Part shown: in pieces, positions 27,798 to 36,302 of the stretch
How positions within the stretch are numbered: position 1 is the stretch's first letter
Layout of the letters: every line of letters begins with the position of its first letter
NCBI GenBank assembly: GCA_017454915.1
Contig: JAFTCC010000028.1
Location: forward strand, 1-64,000
Reading direction: 5' to 3'
Source: Paludibacteraceae bacterium
Lineage (GTDB): Bacteria > Bacteroidota > Bacteroidia > Bacteroidales > Paludibacteraceae
DNA: 64,000 bases
Translations under genes and position numbers: made by a program
Notes under the pieces: generated by a model
The model's database searches: none
Told to the model about the DNA's origin: nothing
Seen by the model: only the letters and a program-made list of their open reading frames with translations

Positions 27798-27813
27798 TAA
27801 CTAAAATTAGTTA
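27798..27813. promoter_or_regulatory. Palindromic operator candidate of the iron-related operon
   Basis: TAACTAA-AA-TTAGTTA, a perfect 7-bp inverted repeat ending one base before the -33 TTG of the promoter at 27814. The position is that of a repressor or activator site. The sequence is not one I know for Fur or another regulator. Confidence 0.5.
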
Positions 27814-27844
27814 TTGTTGTTTTTGTGCTGTTCTACTAATTTTG
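27814..27844 (+). promoter_or_regulatory. Promoter of the barrel/imelysin operon
   Basis: TTG at 27814-27816, a 20-bp spacer and TAATTTTG at 27837-27844 (TAnnTTTG consensus). Leader of about 16 bases to the ATG at 27867. Confidence 0.7.
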
Positions 27845-27866
27845 CAGCGTAAAATTGTAGCAAAAA

Positions 27867-29306
27867 ATGAACAGAAAGATTATATTGTTGTTTTGTCTTG
27901 TGATATCATGCGGTATGATTTGTGGTCAAGACACTGTCCGTGTTGACGCTGTAAGCGGTGCGAGCAGGGTAGATGCGACTTCTGGCGCTTCAAAGGTTAA
28001 CACAGAGGTGCGGCAGAAGCCAAAGTATCGTTTTATGGATCATTTCACTATCGGTGGGTATGGCGAGGCAGTGATGACGCGTAACTTTTTTAGTAATAAT
28101 TATTTTCGCTATTCGCAGCCTGATAAGCACAAGGGAGAGCAATATGGCGTTTTTGATCTTCCGCACGTCGTAATCAATTTGGGTTATGATTTTGGCCGCG
28201 GCTGGTCGGTAGGCATGGAGATTGAGTATGAGCACGGCGGCACCGAGAGCGCAGTGGAGATAGAGGAAGAAGAGGGCGGAGAGTATGAGAGTGAGATAGA
28301 GCGCGGCGGCGAGGTTGCGCTTGAGCAGTTCTGGATACAGAAGACGTTTAATCCGTATGTGAGCATCCGCGGTGGCATGATAATAGTCCCTGTCGGCGGC
28401 ACCAACGCTCACCATGAGCCTAACCAGTTCTTTGGTGTTTACCGTCCTGAGGGCGAGAACACAATTTTGCCTTGCACGTGGCATGAGGTTGGCTTGAGTG
28501 TGTGGGGCTCGTGGGGCCGTAAACTTGATTGGCATTATAATGTGATGTTTTTGCCTGGCTTGGATAGCGACCGCTTCAATAGTAAGGGTTGGATACACGG
28601 TGGCTCGGGTTCTCCGTATGAGTTCAAGCTGGCAACAGCATACGCGGCGGCGCTTAGGATTGACAACACGTCGGTTCCGGGACTTAGGCTGTCGCTAAGC
28701 GGATATGCCGGTAACAGCTTCCAGAATACATTGAAGCAGACCAAGGACACGAAATATGAGAAGACTAAGGGCACGCTCTACATCGGCTCGTTTGACTTCA
28801 AGTATGATGACCATAACGTTATAGTACGTGGTAGTGCGACTTACGGGCATCTTGAGGATTCGGAGCAAATCACGGCATGGAACAGGGCGATGCGCAAGGA
28901 CTCTCCGTCGCCTAAAGAGCCGGTGGCCAGCGATGCGTATGCGCTCGGCATAGAGGCTGGTTATGATTTCTTTAATTTTAACCCTAAACTGGCAGCACAT
29001 AACCAGAAGTTTTATGTGTTCGCTCGCTATGATATTTATGACTCGATGTATAAGATGGCAGCAAACCAGACGCCAGTAGATTGGTGCGGCCGTCAGCGTG
29101 TGGCATGCGGCATTAACTACTTTCCGATGAAGGAAATTGCGGTTAAGGCGGAGTTCGCATACGGTTTTTTCAGGCATAGCAGTCAACATCAAGACTATAA
29201 TAATGAGCCAAGCATTTCGATGGGTATAACATACTGCGGCTTGTTCAACAAGGCAAAACTTGAAGAATGGAGGTCAAGGCGCGAGGCACGTCGTCAGAAT
29301 AGATAA
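27867..29306 (+). CDS. Outer-membrane beta-barrel (porin-like) protein
   Basis: 479 residues; signal peptide (cleavage near GMICG-Q, about residue 20), then a linker with a twice-repeated VDAxSGAS unit, and a run of amphipathic beta-strands ending without a terminal aromatic. Segments such as FTIGGYGEAVMT, PHVVINLGYDFGRGWSVGMEIEYEHGG (two parts) and the final strands SMGITYCGLF resemble porins of the phosphate-selective/OprO-like type seen in Bacteroidota. One loop near residues 132-152 is very acidic (EIEEEEGGEYESEIE). It heads an operon with imelysin and a di-heme protein, so it may admit an iron or other metal complex; that substrate is inferred from context only. Confidence 0.75.
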   Translation: MNRKIILLFCLVISCGMICGQDTVRVDAVSGASRVDATSGASKVNTEVRQKPKYRFMDHFTIGGYGEAVMTRNFFSNNYFRYSQPDKHKGEQYGVFDLPHVVINLGYDFGRGWSVGMEIEYEHGGTESAVEIEEEEGGEYESEIERGGEVALEQFWIQKTFNPYVSIRGGMIIVPVGGTNAHHEPNQFFGVYRPEGENTILPCTWHEVGLSVWGSWGRKLDWHYNVMFLPGLDSDRFNSKGWIHGGSGSPYEFKLATAYAAALRIDNTSVPGLRLSLSGYAGNSFQNTLKQTKDTKYEKTKGTLYIGSFDFKYDDHNVIVRGSATYGHLEDSEQITAWNRAMRKDSPSPKEPVASDAYALGIEAGYDFFNFNPKLAAHNQKFYVFARYDIYDSMYKMAANQTPVDWCGRQRVACGINYFPMKEIAVKAEFAYGFFRHSSQHQDYNNEPSISMGITYCGLFNKAKLEEWRSRREARRQNR

Positions 29307-29330
29307 TCTAAACACTAATTACTATAAAAA

Positions 29331-30551
29331 ATGAAATCATTACTTAACAAATCGTTGTTTGCTTGCCTTATTATGGCAGCAACTTTTAGTTTCACATCGT
29401 GCAAGGACGACAAAAATGATCTGTGGACTGGTGATGATGACAATGCCGACCGTAATTATATTGAGTCGCCATACGCATTGAACTCTGTGAAGGATTTTGC
29501 GGACAATATCCGCTCAATAGAGAATGTTTATACAGGCAAGGGTCTTGACGGCACGGTTAATGCCTCAATATCAGACTACATCAAGGCTTATAACCCGTCG
29601 CTTGACCAGCAGGTTCGCGCTGCGATTGCTAATTCGATTGCTAAAATTGAGGCTATTAAGGAACCGTTTTACAGCACGGCACGCGGTGGTGACACCCAGA
29701 CTGCGATTGATGCGGTGAATGTGTTGGAAGGTCTATTGTCGGGCGAGGTGCATGAGTCTCTGACGAGCGGCAATGTAGCTAACAAGGATGCTTTGCTCGA
29801 GGCTGCAATGGAGCCTTATGTCAACAAGGTTGTCATCCCTACCTACAAGGGTATGGCTGAAGAGGCATACAAACTCTCTGAACTTTGCACTGCAATACTG
29901 GAGAAATATGATGCCAAAACTCTGTCGGAGAGCGACATAAAGGCAGCCTGCGATGTATGGCTTGCATCACGCGAATACTGGGAGAAGTCTGAGGCATTCC
30001 TGTTCGGGCCTGCGGCAGAGCACAATATTGACCCTCACATTGACTCTTGGCCGCTGGCAAAGACCAAACTTGAAATCATGCTTGCAAATGCGGACCAAAT
30101 GGCTGTTATTGAGGCTCAAGGCGGCGAGTATGTCGGCTCATTCCTCGGCTACGGCTTGCTCGGCTACCACGCTGTTGAATACATGATATTCCAATTGTCA
30201 GCTGATGGTAAGACATCTTTGACTCACAGCACCGAATATAAGAGCCGTGCGGAGTTGGTTTATCTCGCTGCCGTGGCAGAGGACTTGCGCAACCAGGCTA
30301 TTTATCTCTATGCTTGTTGGGTAGGTCAGGACAACATTCCGTCGGAGTGGGCAGCCATACTTGAGGATGCAGAACTCGGCTCTGCTGACATGACTCGCGG
30401 ATATGCATACAACTTCGTTAACGCTGGTAAGGCTGGCAGCATATTTGTGAACGCCCAGCAAGCGGCAGAAGAAATAATAAACGGCTGTGCTGACATTGCT
30501 GACGAAGTGGCGAACACCAAGATGGGCACCCCTCATGGCGCTAAAGACTAA
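29331..30551 (+). CDS. Imelysin (M75-family) lipoprotein
   Basis: 406 residues; lipoprotein signal with Cys at 24 (FTSC). The rest is the helical imelysin fold: IDSWP at about 237-241 and the GxHxxE signature GYHAVE at about 279-284 with His 280 and Glu 283. Imelysins and the related EfeO are periplasmic or surface proteins linked to iron uptake; despite the name no peptidase activity is established for most. It lies 24 bases after the barrel gene and before a di-heme protein, an arrangement that supports a role in iron handling. The lipid anchor would place it in the outer membrane. Confidence 0.9.
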   Translation: MKSLLNKSLFACLIMAATFSFTSCKDDKNDLWTGDDDNADRNYIESPYALNSVKDFADNIRSIENVYTGKGLDGTVNASISDYIKAYNPSLDQQVRAAIANSIAKIEAIKEPFYSTARGGDTQTAIDAVNVLEGLLSGEVHESLTSGNVANKDALLEAAMEPYVNKVVIPTYKGMAEEAYKLSELCTAILEKYDAKTLSESDIKAACDVWLASREYWEKSEAFLFGPAAEHNIDPHIDSWPLAKTKLEIMLANADQMAVIEAQGGEYVGSFLGYGLLGYHAVEYMIFQLSADGKTSLTHSTEYKSRAELVYLAAVAEDLRNQAIYLYACWVGQDNIPSEWAAILEDAELGSADMTRGYAYNFVNAGKAGSIFVNAQQAAEEIINGCADIADEVANTKMGTPHGAKD

Positions 30552-30648
30552 TTGTCAGTAAAAACTGTCTTGCCAAGAGTGTATTTCGTTGTGAGGCAAA
30601 CTTATAATGCCCATTATAAAATCAATAAAACTAAATAGTGTAAAAGAT

Positions 30649-32301
30649 ATGAATGTCAAATCATTAACCATTTTTTCGCTTATGGCTGTGGCTTTGTGCT
30701 TATCTTCGTGTAAAGATGATGATAAGGTAACAGACAGCCCTGATAGTGGTTTCCACGGTCCGGAAGGCATGCCAGAGTGGTTCTACGCCGGCGGCAAATT
30801 GGGCACCTCATACCTGTTCACGCAGAGTGCTTTTGAGCAGCCCACAGTGCCAGTAGAACAAAACTTCTATTACTCTTTCAAGCGTGGCGAAGCCTTGTTT
30901 GAAAAGCCCTTTATGGATGAGCCTGGCGGAGTTCGCGGCGGTCTTGGTCCTGTCTATGTGCGCTCGTCGTGCCAACACTGCCACCCGTCGTACAGTCATG
31001 GTCAGAGCGTTGAAGCTGGGCAGTATAAAACCACGTACATCGGCAACGGCACCCTGCTTGTCGTTTATAACCCTGAAACTAATGCTTACGTAATATGGCT
31101 CGCTGGTATGCCCCAGCTTCATGCTACCTATCCGTTTAAGGCTCCGCTTGACGAGAGCAAAATTACAGTAACATGGACTACCATTCCGGGTGAGTTTCCT
31201 GATGGTGAGAAGTATGAACTGCAATACCCGACAGTAACCATGCCGCGCGAAGCAGTGTATGCATACAACCAAGGTACGCTCACAGCAGAGCAAATGGGTA
31301 ACTACGATGTGCTGTTAGAGAGCACGATAGGAATTTTCGGCACAGGATTGCTTGACGCAATTCCCGAGGACTCGATTATAGAGCAGTGGCGTCGCGAGGA
31401 AGGTCACACCAAAAATGGACTCAACACCGCATATTTCGAGAACGGCCAGTGGAAAGGCTATTATGCTAACAAACTTCAGGGCAACGGCACTCCTTATGTC
31501 CGCCGTTTCACTTATGCCATGTCGCGCGGTCCACTGCAGGACGGTGCTGGTGCCAACGCCATCTGGAACATTACCAATGTTACGCGTTCTGACAGACGCT
31601 ACCACTATCTTGACCTTGACGGTAAAGTATATGCTACGGCGGCATCAAAAGACCCGGAGGTTCAGGCTGGTTTTGCTGACTACATAGCATTGTTCGACCC
31701 TAACAACGAACATCCCGAATGGCGAACCGCCGATGTAGAGGCTAATATTTACAACTATCTGACCTCGAAGGAGCTGCCAATAGAAATGACAGATCAGGAA
31801 TATACCGACCTAATGGTATGGCATCGTGGTCTGGCAGTTCCGGCTGTGCGTAACCACGACGATCCGCAAGTGCTGCGCGGCAAGGAACTCTTTTCTCAAA
31901 TCGGCTGCGACAAATGCCACAGACCATCGTGGACAACTGGTGACGACCATGTGCAAGACCCGAACCTGTTCTTCAAGAACGCTGACAAGCAGCTGCCGCG
32001 CTATCCTAATCAGAAGATATGGCCGTATACCGACATGGTGCAGCACAAGCTTCACATGAAGAACGATATCCGCACCGGCTGGTGCCGCACAACTCCGTTG
32101 TGGGGTCGCGGATTGCACCAGAAAGTTACCGGTGACCCGTCTGCGGCAAGGCTGCATGACACTCGTGCAAGAAATGCTTTGGAGGCAATAATGTGGCACG
32201 GATACTCAACAGAGTCGGACGCCTACGAGTGTATTGAACTCTTTAAGCAACTGCCGTCAGCAGACCGTAAAGCCATCTGCGCATTTGTTGATGCAATCTA
32301 A
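30649..32301 (+). CDS. Di-heme oxidoreductase (DUF1111 / thiol oxidoreductase-like) lipoprotein
   Basis: 550 residues from the ATG at 30649, which starts a lipoprotein signal (LCLSSC, Cys 21); an in-frame ATG 14 codons earlier would spoil the signal. Two c-type heme sites are visible, CQHCH at about 108-112 and CDKCH at about 420-424, as in the di-heme oxidoreductase family (DUF1111, MauG-like relatives). The GTGLLDAIPE and GLGPVYV segments are family landmarks. It would sit in the periplasm or on the outer membrane and pass electrons or oxidise a bound metal or thiol; the substrate is unknown. It lies between imelysin and CcsBA, the latter able to attach its hemes. Confidence 0.88.
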   Translation: MNVKSLTIFSLMAVALCLSSCKDDDKVTDSPDSGFHGPEGMPEWFYAGGKLGTSYLFTQSAFEQPTVPVEQNFYYSFKRGEALFEKPFMDEPGGVRGGLGPVYVRSSCQHCHPSYSHGQSVEAGQYKTTYIGNGTLLVVYNPETNAYVIWLAGMPQLHATYPFKAPLDESKITVTWTTIPGEFPDGEKYELQYPTVTMPREAVYAYNQGTLTAEQMGNYDVLLESTIGIFGTGLLDAIPEDSIIEQWRREEGHTKNGLNTAYFENGQWKGYYANKLQGNGTPYVRRFTYAMSRGPLQDGAGANAIWNITNVTRSDRRYHYLDLDGKVYATAASKDPEVQAGFADYIALFDPNNEHPEWRTADVEANIYNYLTSKELPIEMTDQEYTDLMVWHRGLAVPAVRNHDDPQVLRGKELFSQIGCDKCHRPSWTTGDDHVQDPNLFFKNADKQLPRYPNQKIWPYTDMVQHKLHMKNDIRTGWCRTTPLWGRGLHQKVTGDPSAARLHDTRARNALEAIMWHGYSTESDAYECIELFKQLPSADRKAICAFVDAI

Positions 32302-32319
32302 ATAATCTCATGGTTGGCT

Positions 32320-32352
32320 AAAATGCGGAACAGCTTTGCTGCCCCGCATTTT
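32320..32352 (+). terminator. Intercistronic hairpin before ccsBA
   Basis: Arms AAAATGCGG (32320-32328) and CCGCATTTT (32344-32352), loop of 15, followed by GGTTTTC. Probably a partial terminator or mRNA 3'-end that lowers ccsBA expression relative to the upstream genes. Confidence 0.5.
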
Positions 32353-32379
32353 GGTTTTCTATTCTGCTCATGTTGAAAT

Positions 32380-34629
32380 ATGAAAAAACTTTCCTTTTCT
32401 TTGCTCGGCTCACTTGTTGTGGTGCTTATCGTGGCAAGTTTCATTGAAAAACTATATGGTTCAGATGTCGCAAGCCGATATGTTTACACAGCCCCTTACA
32501 CCATTGGTCTGTGGGCAGCGGCAGTCATTAGCGCACTTGTCTATATTGTGAAAGTGCGCGCCTATAGGCAATTAGCAACATTTGTGCTACATTTTTCATT
32601 CGCTGTTATCCTGCTCGGGGCCATGATTACTCATATCTGGGGCGAGCAGGGCACGCTACACCTTAGGCAAGGGCATGTAGAAAACTCTTTTAGGGTAGGC
32701 GACGCTGATGCTGCACTGCCTTTTGAGGTGTCGCTTGTGGATTTCCAGACGGAGTACTACCCGGGCACACGGGCGCCGATGGATTTCTTGAGCAGGATAA
32801 GGATAGATGACCATGGCGTGAGCGACACGGCGGTGGTATCGATGAACCACATAGCCACTCATCGGCACTATCGTTTCTATCAGTCGGGCTTTGACTCGGA
32901 TATGCTCGGTGCCACTCTTTCGGTTAGCCACGACCCTGCGGGCATTGCTGTGACATATTGCGGCTATGCTATGCTGCTGTTGTCTATGTTGACATTCTTT
33001 TTCCAGAAGAGAACTCACTTCCGCTCAATATGGCGAAAGACGTTTGTGATGACAGCACTGCTGACGCTGTTTGCCGCCCCGGGCATGGCACAGACCGACA
33101 CGACATACCGTCATCCGGGGCTGATAGCCAGTGGGCAGGATGTTGAACCGTCTGGCGGAACCAATGCTCCAAAAGCATTGCAAAGAGGTCTCGCCAAGTC
33201 GTTCGGCAACCTCTACGTGTACTATAACGACCGAGTATGCCCGCTTTCAACCCTTGCCCGCGATTTCACTCTAAAACTTTATGGCAAAACGTATTACAAG
33301 GGACTGACGCCAGAACAGGTGCTTACAGGGTGGCTGTTCTATTATGATGAATGGAAGCGTGAACCGATGGTGAAAATCAAAGGTGGTGAAGTGCGGCGCA
33401 AATTAGGTGTGCAAGGCAAGTACGCTTCACTAGAAGACTTCGTGGCGGGTGGCAAATATAAGCTCGAAGATTTGTTATCGGCCAACGACAAGAACGCCCG
33501 TGCAGCTGACGAGAAGTTTAATTTGATAAGTATGGTCAGCATGGGCACGTTGTTCAAAATATACCCGTGCTCCACTCAGGCTCAGCCTCAGCTGACGTGG
33601 TATTCATGGGTGGACCGTTTGCCTGCTGACGTTGATTATGAGCAGTGGAACGTTATCAAAAATTCAATGAACGAAGTCGCTTACGACATTTTGCAGGGGC
33701 ACAATGTGGCGGCAGACAAAATGCTTCGCAATCTTCGTCGCTATCAGCGTCAACATGCAGGCGCGGCTAACTTGCCCACCGACCAACGTATTCGCGCCGA
33801 ACAGTTTTACTACCGCCATGAGTTTACTAAGCCGCTTGCTATGTTGTGCGCCACTCTCGGGTTGCTGCTGTTCTTGCTCTACGTGGTGCTTTTGAGCAGA
33901 GGCATTGAGCGCCCGATGTGGTTGAGGATATGTACAGCTGTGGTTCTTGCCGCTGTGTTTGTTGTGCTCACGGTATATCTTTCGCTGCGTGCCTATATCA
34001 GCGGTCATGCACCTATGTCCAACGGTCATGAAACCATGCAGTTCCTCGCATGGTGTACCGCATTTGCCGGACTTGTAATGGAACGCAGGGTTTACATGGC
34101 GTTGCCGTCGAGTATTCTCGTATGCGGCATGACGCTAATGGTGTCAATGATGAGCGCAGCTAATCCGCAGATTACCAATCTTATGCCAGTGCTGCAGTCG
34201 CCGTTGTTGAGTGTGCATGTGGCAGTGATAATGTTGTCTTATTCACTGCTTGCGCTGATTATGCTCAATGGCGTCGCTGCTGTCGCAATGCGTTTGTCAG
34301 GCGGTGATGCGGACGGTGAAAAGTCTGCTAAACTTGCCGATATTAGTCGCCTCATGCTTTACCCGGCGGTGTTCTGTCTTGCGGCAGGAATTTTTGTCGG
34401 AGCTGTGTGGGCTAACATCTCGTGGGGACGCTATTGGGGTTGGGACCCCAAAGAGGTATGGGCGTTGATAACGATGCTTGTGTATGCATTCCCGCTACAT
34501 TCCAACTCGTTGTCCATCTTCCGCAAACCTATGTTTTTCCACGTCTATGTCATGCTCGCGTTCCTTAGCGTGCTGTTCACCTATTTCGGCGTCAACTTCC
34601 TGCTCGGCGGCATGCATAGTTATGCGTGA
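32380..34629 (+). CDS. ccsBA: Cytochrome c synthase CcsBA (ResB-CcsA fusion)
   Basis: 749 residues. N-terminal ResB/CcsB-like part with membrane helices (about 5-22, 40-60, 65-85 and 185-205) and a large periplasmic loop, then a CcsA-like part with about seven helices. The heme-handling WWD signature appears as WGRYWGWDPKEVW at about 682-694, and conserved histidines occur in SNGHETM and LLSVHVAV. The fused enzyme carries heme across the membrane and joins it to CxxCH motifs of periplasmic cytochromes (system II). The only CxxCH protein in the window is the di-heme lipoprotein encoded 78 bases upstream, its likely client. Ends 4 bases before the convergent higA stop. Confidence 0.93.
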   Translation: MKKLSFSLLGSLVVVLIVASFIEKLYGSDVASRYVYTAPYTIGLWAAAVISALVYIVKVRAYRQLATFVLHFSFAVILLGAMITHIWGEQGTLHLRQGHVENSFRVGDADAALPFEVSLVDFQTEYYPGTRAPMDFLSRIRIDDHGVSDTAVVSMNHIATHRHYRFYQSGFDSDMLGATLSVSHDPAGIAVTYCGYAMLLLSMLTFFFQKRTHFRSIWRKTFVMTALLTLFAAPGMAQTDTTYRHPGLIASGQDVEPSGGTNAPKALQRGLAKSFGNLYVYYNDRVCPLSTLARDFTLKLYGKTYYKGLTPEQVLTGWLFYYDEWKREPMVKIKGGEVRRKLGVQGKYASLEDFVAGGKYKLEDLLSANDKNARAADEKFNLISMVSMGTLFKIYPCSTQAQPQLTWYSWVDRLPADVDYEQWNVIKNSMNEVAYDILQGHNVAADKMLRNLRRYQRQHAGAANLPTDQRIRAEQFYYRHEFTKPLAMLCATLGLLLFLLYVVLLSRGIERPMWLRICTAVVLAAVFVVLTVYLSLRAYISGHAPMSNGHETMQFLAWCTAFAGLVMERRVYMALPSSILVCGMTLMVSMMSAANPQITNLMPVLQSPLLSVHVAVIMLSYSLLALIMLNGVAAVAMRLSGGDADGEKSAKLADISRLMLYPAVFCLAAGIFVGAVWANISWGRYWGWDPKEVWALITMLVYAFPLHSNSLSIFRKPMFFHVYVMLAFLSVLFTYFGVNFLLGGMHSYA

Positions 34630-34633
34630 GGAT

Positions 34634-35005
34634 TCATAATCCCAGCACCACATCAGGCGCTATATTGAGTTTTATGCATATCTTGCGTGCAAGGGAAAGG
34701 CTCGGTTCTATCTTTCCGTGCATAATCTCGCTCATTCTTGGTGCGCTGATGCCAAGCAACTCGGCAATTCCTTTTTGCGATAACCCCATTTCGTACATAC
34801 GGAGCCGGAGGACAGAAATCAATGATGGTTTTTCTATGGGATAGTGTTCGTCCTCATAGTCTGCCACGAGTTCCGAAAGCAGGCTCAGCTCAATATTTTC
34901 GGCACTATCTTCACTGATACTGTCTTCCCACGTATAAGGTAGCAATTCGTTAATCCGATTCATTGCTGCCTCATATTCCTTTTCTGTTTTAATTTTTGCT
35001 GCCAT
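34634..35005 (-). CDS. higA: HigA-type antitoxin, HTH regulator
   Basis: 123 residues. The first 70 are acidic and helical, the remainder is an XRE/HigA-like helix-turn-helix (MGLSQKGIAELLGISAPRMSEI at about 74-95, in two parts). It follows the HigB toxin gene with a 12-base gap, the toxin-first order of HigBA modules. The antitoxin binds and neutralises the toxin, and represses the shared promoter, where a 9-bp inverted repeat is visible (35315-35343). The long N-terminal extension is normal for the Bacteroidales form. Confidence 0.88.
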   Translation of the reverse strand: MAAKIKTEKEYEAAMNRINELLPYTWEDSISEDSAENIELSLLSELVADYEDEHYPIEKPSLISVLRLRMYEMGLSQKGIAELLGISAPRMSEIMHGKIEPSLSLARKICIKLNIAPDVVLGL

Positions 35006-35017
35006 AGGTTGGTTTAG

Positions 35018-35314
35018 TTATATGTTTTTTATGTCCGCTATTCTGTCATATTCTGCATGCGTGCCGACGAAACGGGTATATACGTGCATAGGAGAAAACT
35101 TTATTACTACAACTAATCTGAAATCATTCCCCTTTATGTTAAAAACGTAGTGCTGATTTCCGGCATAGTCAACAGAGTTAAAAGTGTTGCGGATATCAGA
35201 TAGATTATGCCACTCGGCATTGTTGGTCTTGTTATACCATTCTTCAAGCGCATCTTTCGCTTGAGGATGTTCTGAATAGTATGTTATAAGTGTTTTGCGT
35301 GAAATAACTCTCAT
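35018..35314 (-). CDS. higB: HigB-type mRNA interferase toxin
   Basis: 98 residues of the HigB_toxin family: MRVISRKTLITYYSEHP at the start, a central WHNLSDIRNTFNSVDYAG and the core strands YVFNIKGNDFRLVVVIKF, ending with the FVGTHAEYDRI motif (His and Tyr near the active site). The toxin cuts mRNA on the ribosome when the antitoxin is lost. First gene of the module; its ATG lies just inside the operator palindrome, with a leader of about 18 bases. Confidence 0.9.
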   Translation of the reverse strand: MRVISRKTLITYYSEHPQAKDALEEWYNKTNNAEWHNLSDIRNTFNSVDYAGNQHYVFNIKGNDFRLVVVIKFSPMHVYTRFVGTHAEYDRIADIKNI

Positions 35315-35345
35315 ACTTTGTGGTATATTTTATGCCACAAAGTTA
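35315..35345 (-). promoter_or_regulatory. higBA promoter and operator
   Basis: The -7 element TAACTTTG is at 35345-35338 on the minus strand, with a TTTTG 19 bp further upstream. A perfect inverted repeat ACTTTGTGG/CCACAAAGT (35315-35323 and 35335-35343) overlaps the -7 element and reaches the higB ATG: a well-placed site for HigA autorepression. Confidence 0.75.
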
Positions 35346-35398
35346 TGTATTATTTTCCAAATAACAAAATATTGTTACATCATTTGTAATTTGTTTTT

Positions 35399-35440
35399 AA
35401 AAAAACTTATGTAAAGGTTGCTATTTTAGTTTTTTGTATT
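35399..35440. repeat. 42-bp direct repeat, copy 1
   Basis: Identical over 42 bases to 37255-37296 (seven A, then CTTATGTAAAGGTTGC and onward to GTATT); similarity continues weakly into a TTTGCA about 6 bases later. It carries GGTTG at a -33-like distance from the following TTTTTTTG, so it looks like a plus-strand promoter. The two copies flank the two unknown envelope-protein genes. Confidence 0.85.
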
Positions 35441-35471
35441 TTTTTTGCACAAAAAAAAGGATATGAATTTA

Positions 35472-35610
35472 TTGCTGTCCGGTAAAATTGCTATCTTTGC
35501 ACATGTTACTAAGGTTTTATGGTAAAAACAAAGGTAACAAAAAAGGCTGAAACCCAAGAGAGGGCTTCAGCCTAATTTTATAGCGAGAAAAAAGTTTTAC
35601 CGGACAGCAA
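35472..35610. mobile_element. MITE-like element, 139 bp
   Basis: Perfect 16-bp terminal inverted repeats TTGCTGTCCGGTAAAA (35472-35487) and TTTTACCGGACAGCAA (35595-35610) bound 107 bases that contain a promoter-like TATCTTTG (about 35492) and a terminator-like hairpin AGGCTGAA/TTCAGCCT. No coding capacity. The CTGTCCGGTAAA end resembles ends of Bacteroidales insertion sequences as far as I recall, so this is probably a non-autonomous derivative; the parent family is not proven. No clear target duplication could be read in the AT-rich flanks. Confidence 0.65.
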
Positions 35611-35658
35611 AAATACAGTATATGGATTTTTAGAGCTATACAGCAGTCGAGGAAAATG

Positions 35659-36216
35659 TTATTTATTTCTGACTATAACATCAATCACATTTTCCTCGCC
35701 ATCTCTCAATTTTTGTATGGTTAATGTGCACGTGTCACCAATCAGTAGCGGCTTGCCATGTACACTAGCACCGATGTCGTTTGGATTAGAAGGCTGTTGC
35801 TGTACTTTTGAGCCCAGAACTTCATTTCTTATTTGCTCCATAGCTGGCGTGCTGTTGTATATTTCCCGTTTTACAAGTTCCTTGCCCTGAATCAATCTGT
35901 CTTCGCGGTCCATATATTCCGTAACTGCGTATTCTCTTGGGAAAAGAGTAGAGTCTTTTTGTTCTGCGCTTTTGAATTCAAATGACACACTTTCCACAAT
36001 TCCGTTTCGAGTAAAAAGACTGGCATCCGTAAACACGCAGGTGACTGTATATGGCTCGCCTACAGGTTGCCTTTCTCTAACTGTAAAATAACTGGCAGTA
36101 GCAATAAAACCGATGATTATGGCAGCCATCACGCCTGCTAAGATGAAACGTTTTTTGCGTGGCATACCTTTACTAATGGCGTTGCCAATGCGATTACCTA
36201 AAAGACCTTCATTCAT
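35659..36216 (-). CDS. Membrane-anchored protein of unknown function
   Basis: 185 residues: a short cytoplasmic start ending in basic MPRKKRF, one membrane helix (about 26-46, ILAGVMAAIIIGFIATASYF), and an extracytoplasmic domain of about 135 residues rich in beta-strand (YTVTCVFTDASLF; GDTCTLTIQKLRDG). I do not recognise it. It follows, by 86 bases and on the same strand, the cysteine-rich protein gene and the two probably share a transcript. Both lie between the two copies of a 42-bp repeat, next to a MITE, so this pair may be a recent acquisition. Confidence 0.65.
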   Translation of the reverse strand: MNEGLLGNRIGNAISKGMPRKKRFILAGVMAAIIIGFIATASYFTVRERQPVGEPYTVTCVFTDASLFTRNGIVESVSFEFKSAEQKDSTLFPREYAVTEYMDREDRLIQGKELVKREIYNSTPAMEQIRNEVLGSKVQQQPSNPNDIGASVHGKPLLIGDTCTLTIQKLRDGEENVIDVIVRNK

Positions 36217-36302
36217 AATCCTTATTTTTTTGATAAATTAATTTGACTATTTAGTTGAAAGAGTGTGTGTTACAAATGGCGATTGTTCAAACGCACGTTC
36301 CC

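Noticed and set aside
35466-35616. Target-site duplication around the MITE-like element
   Set aside because: Flanks are AT-rich and do not show an exact matching duplication; the claim rests on the inverted ends only.
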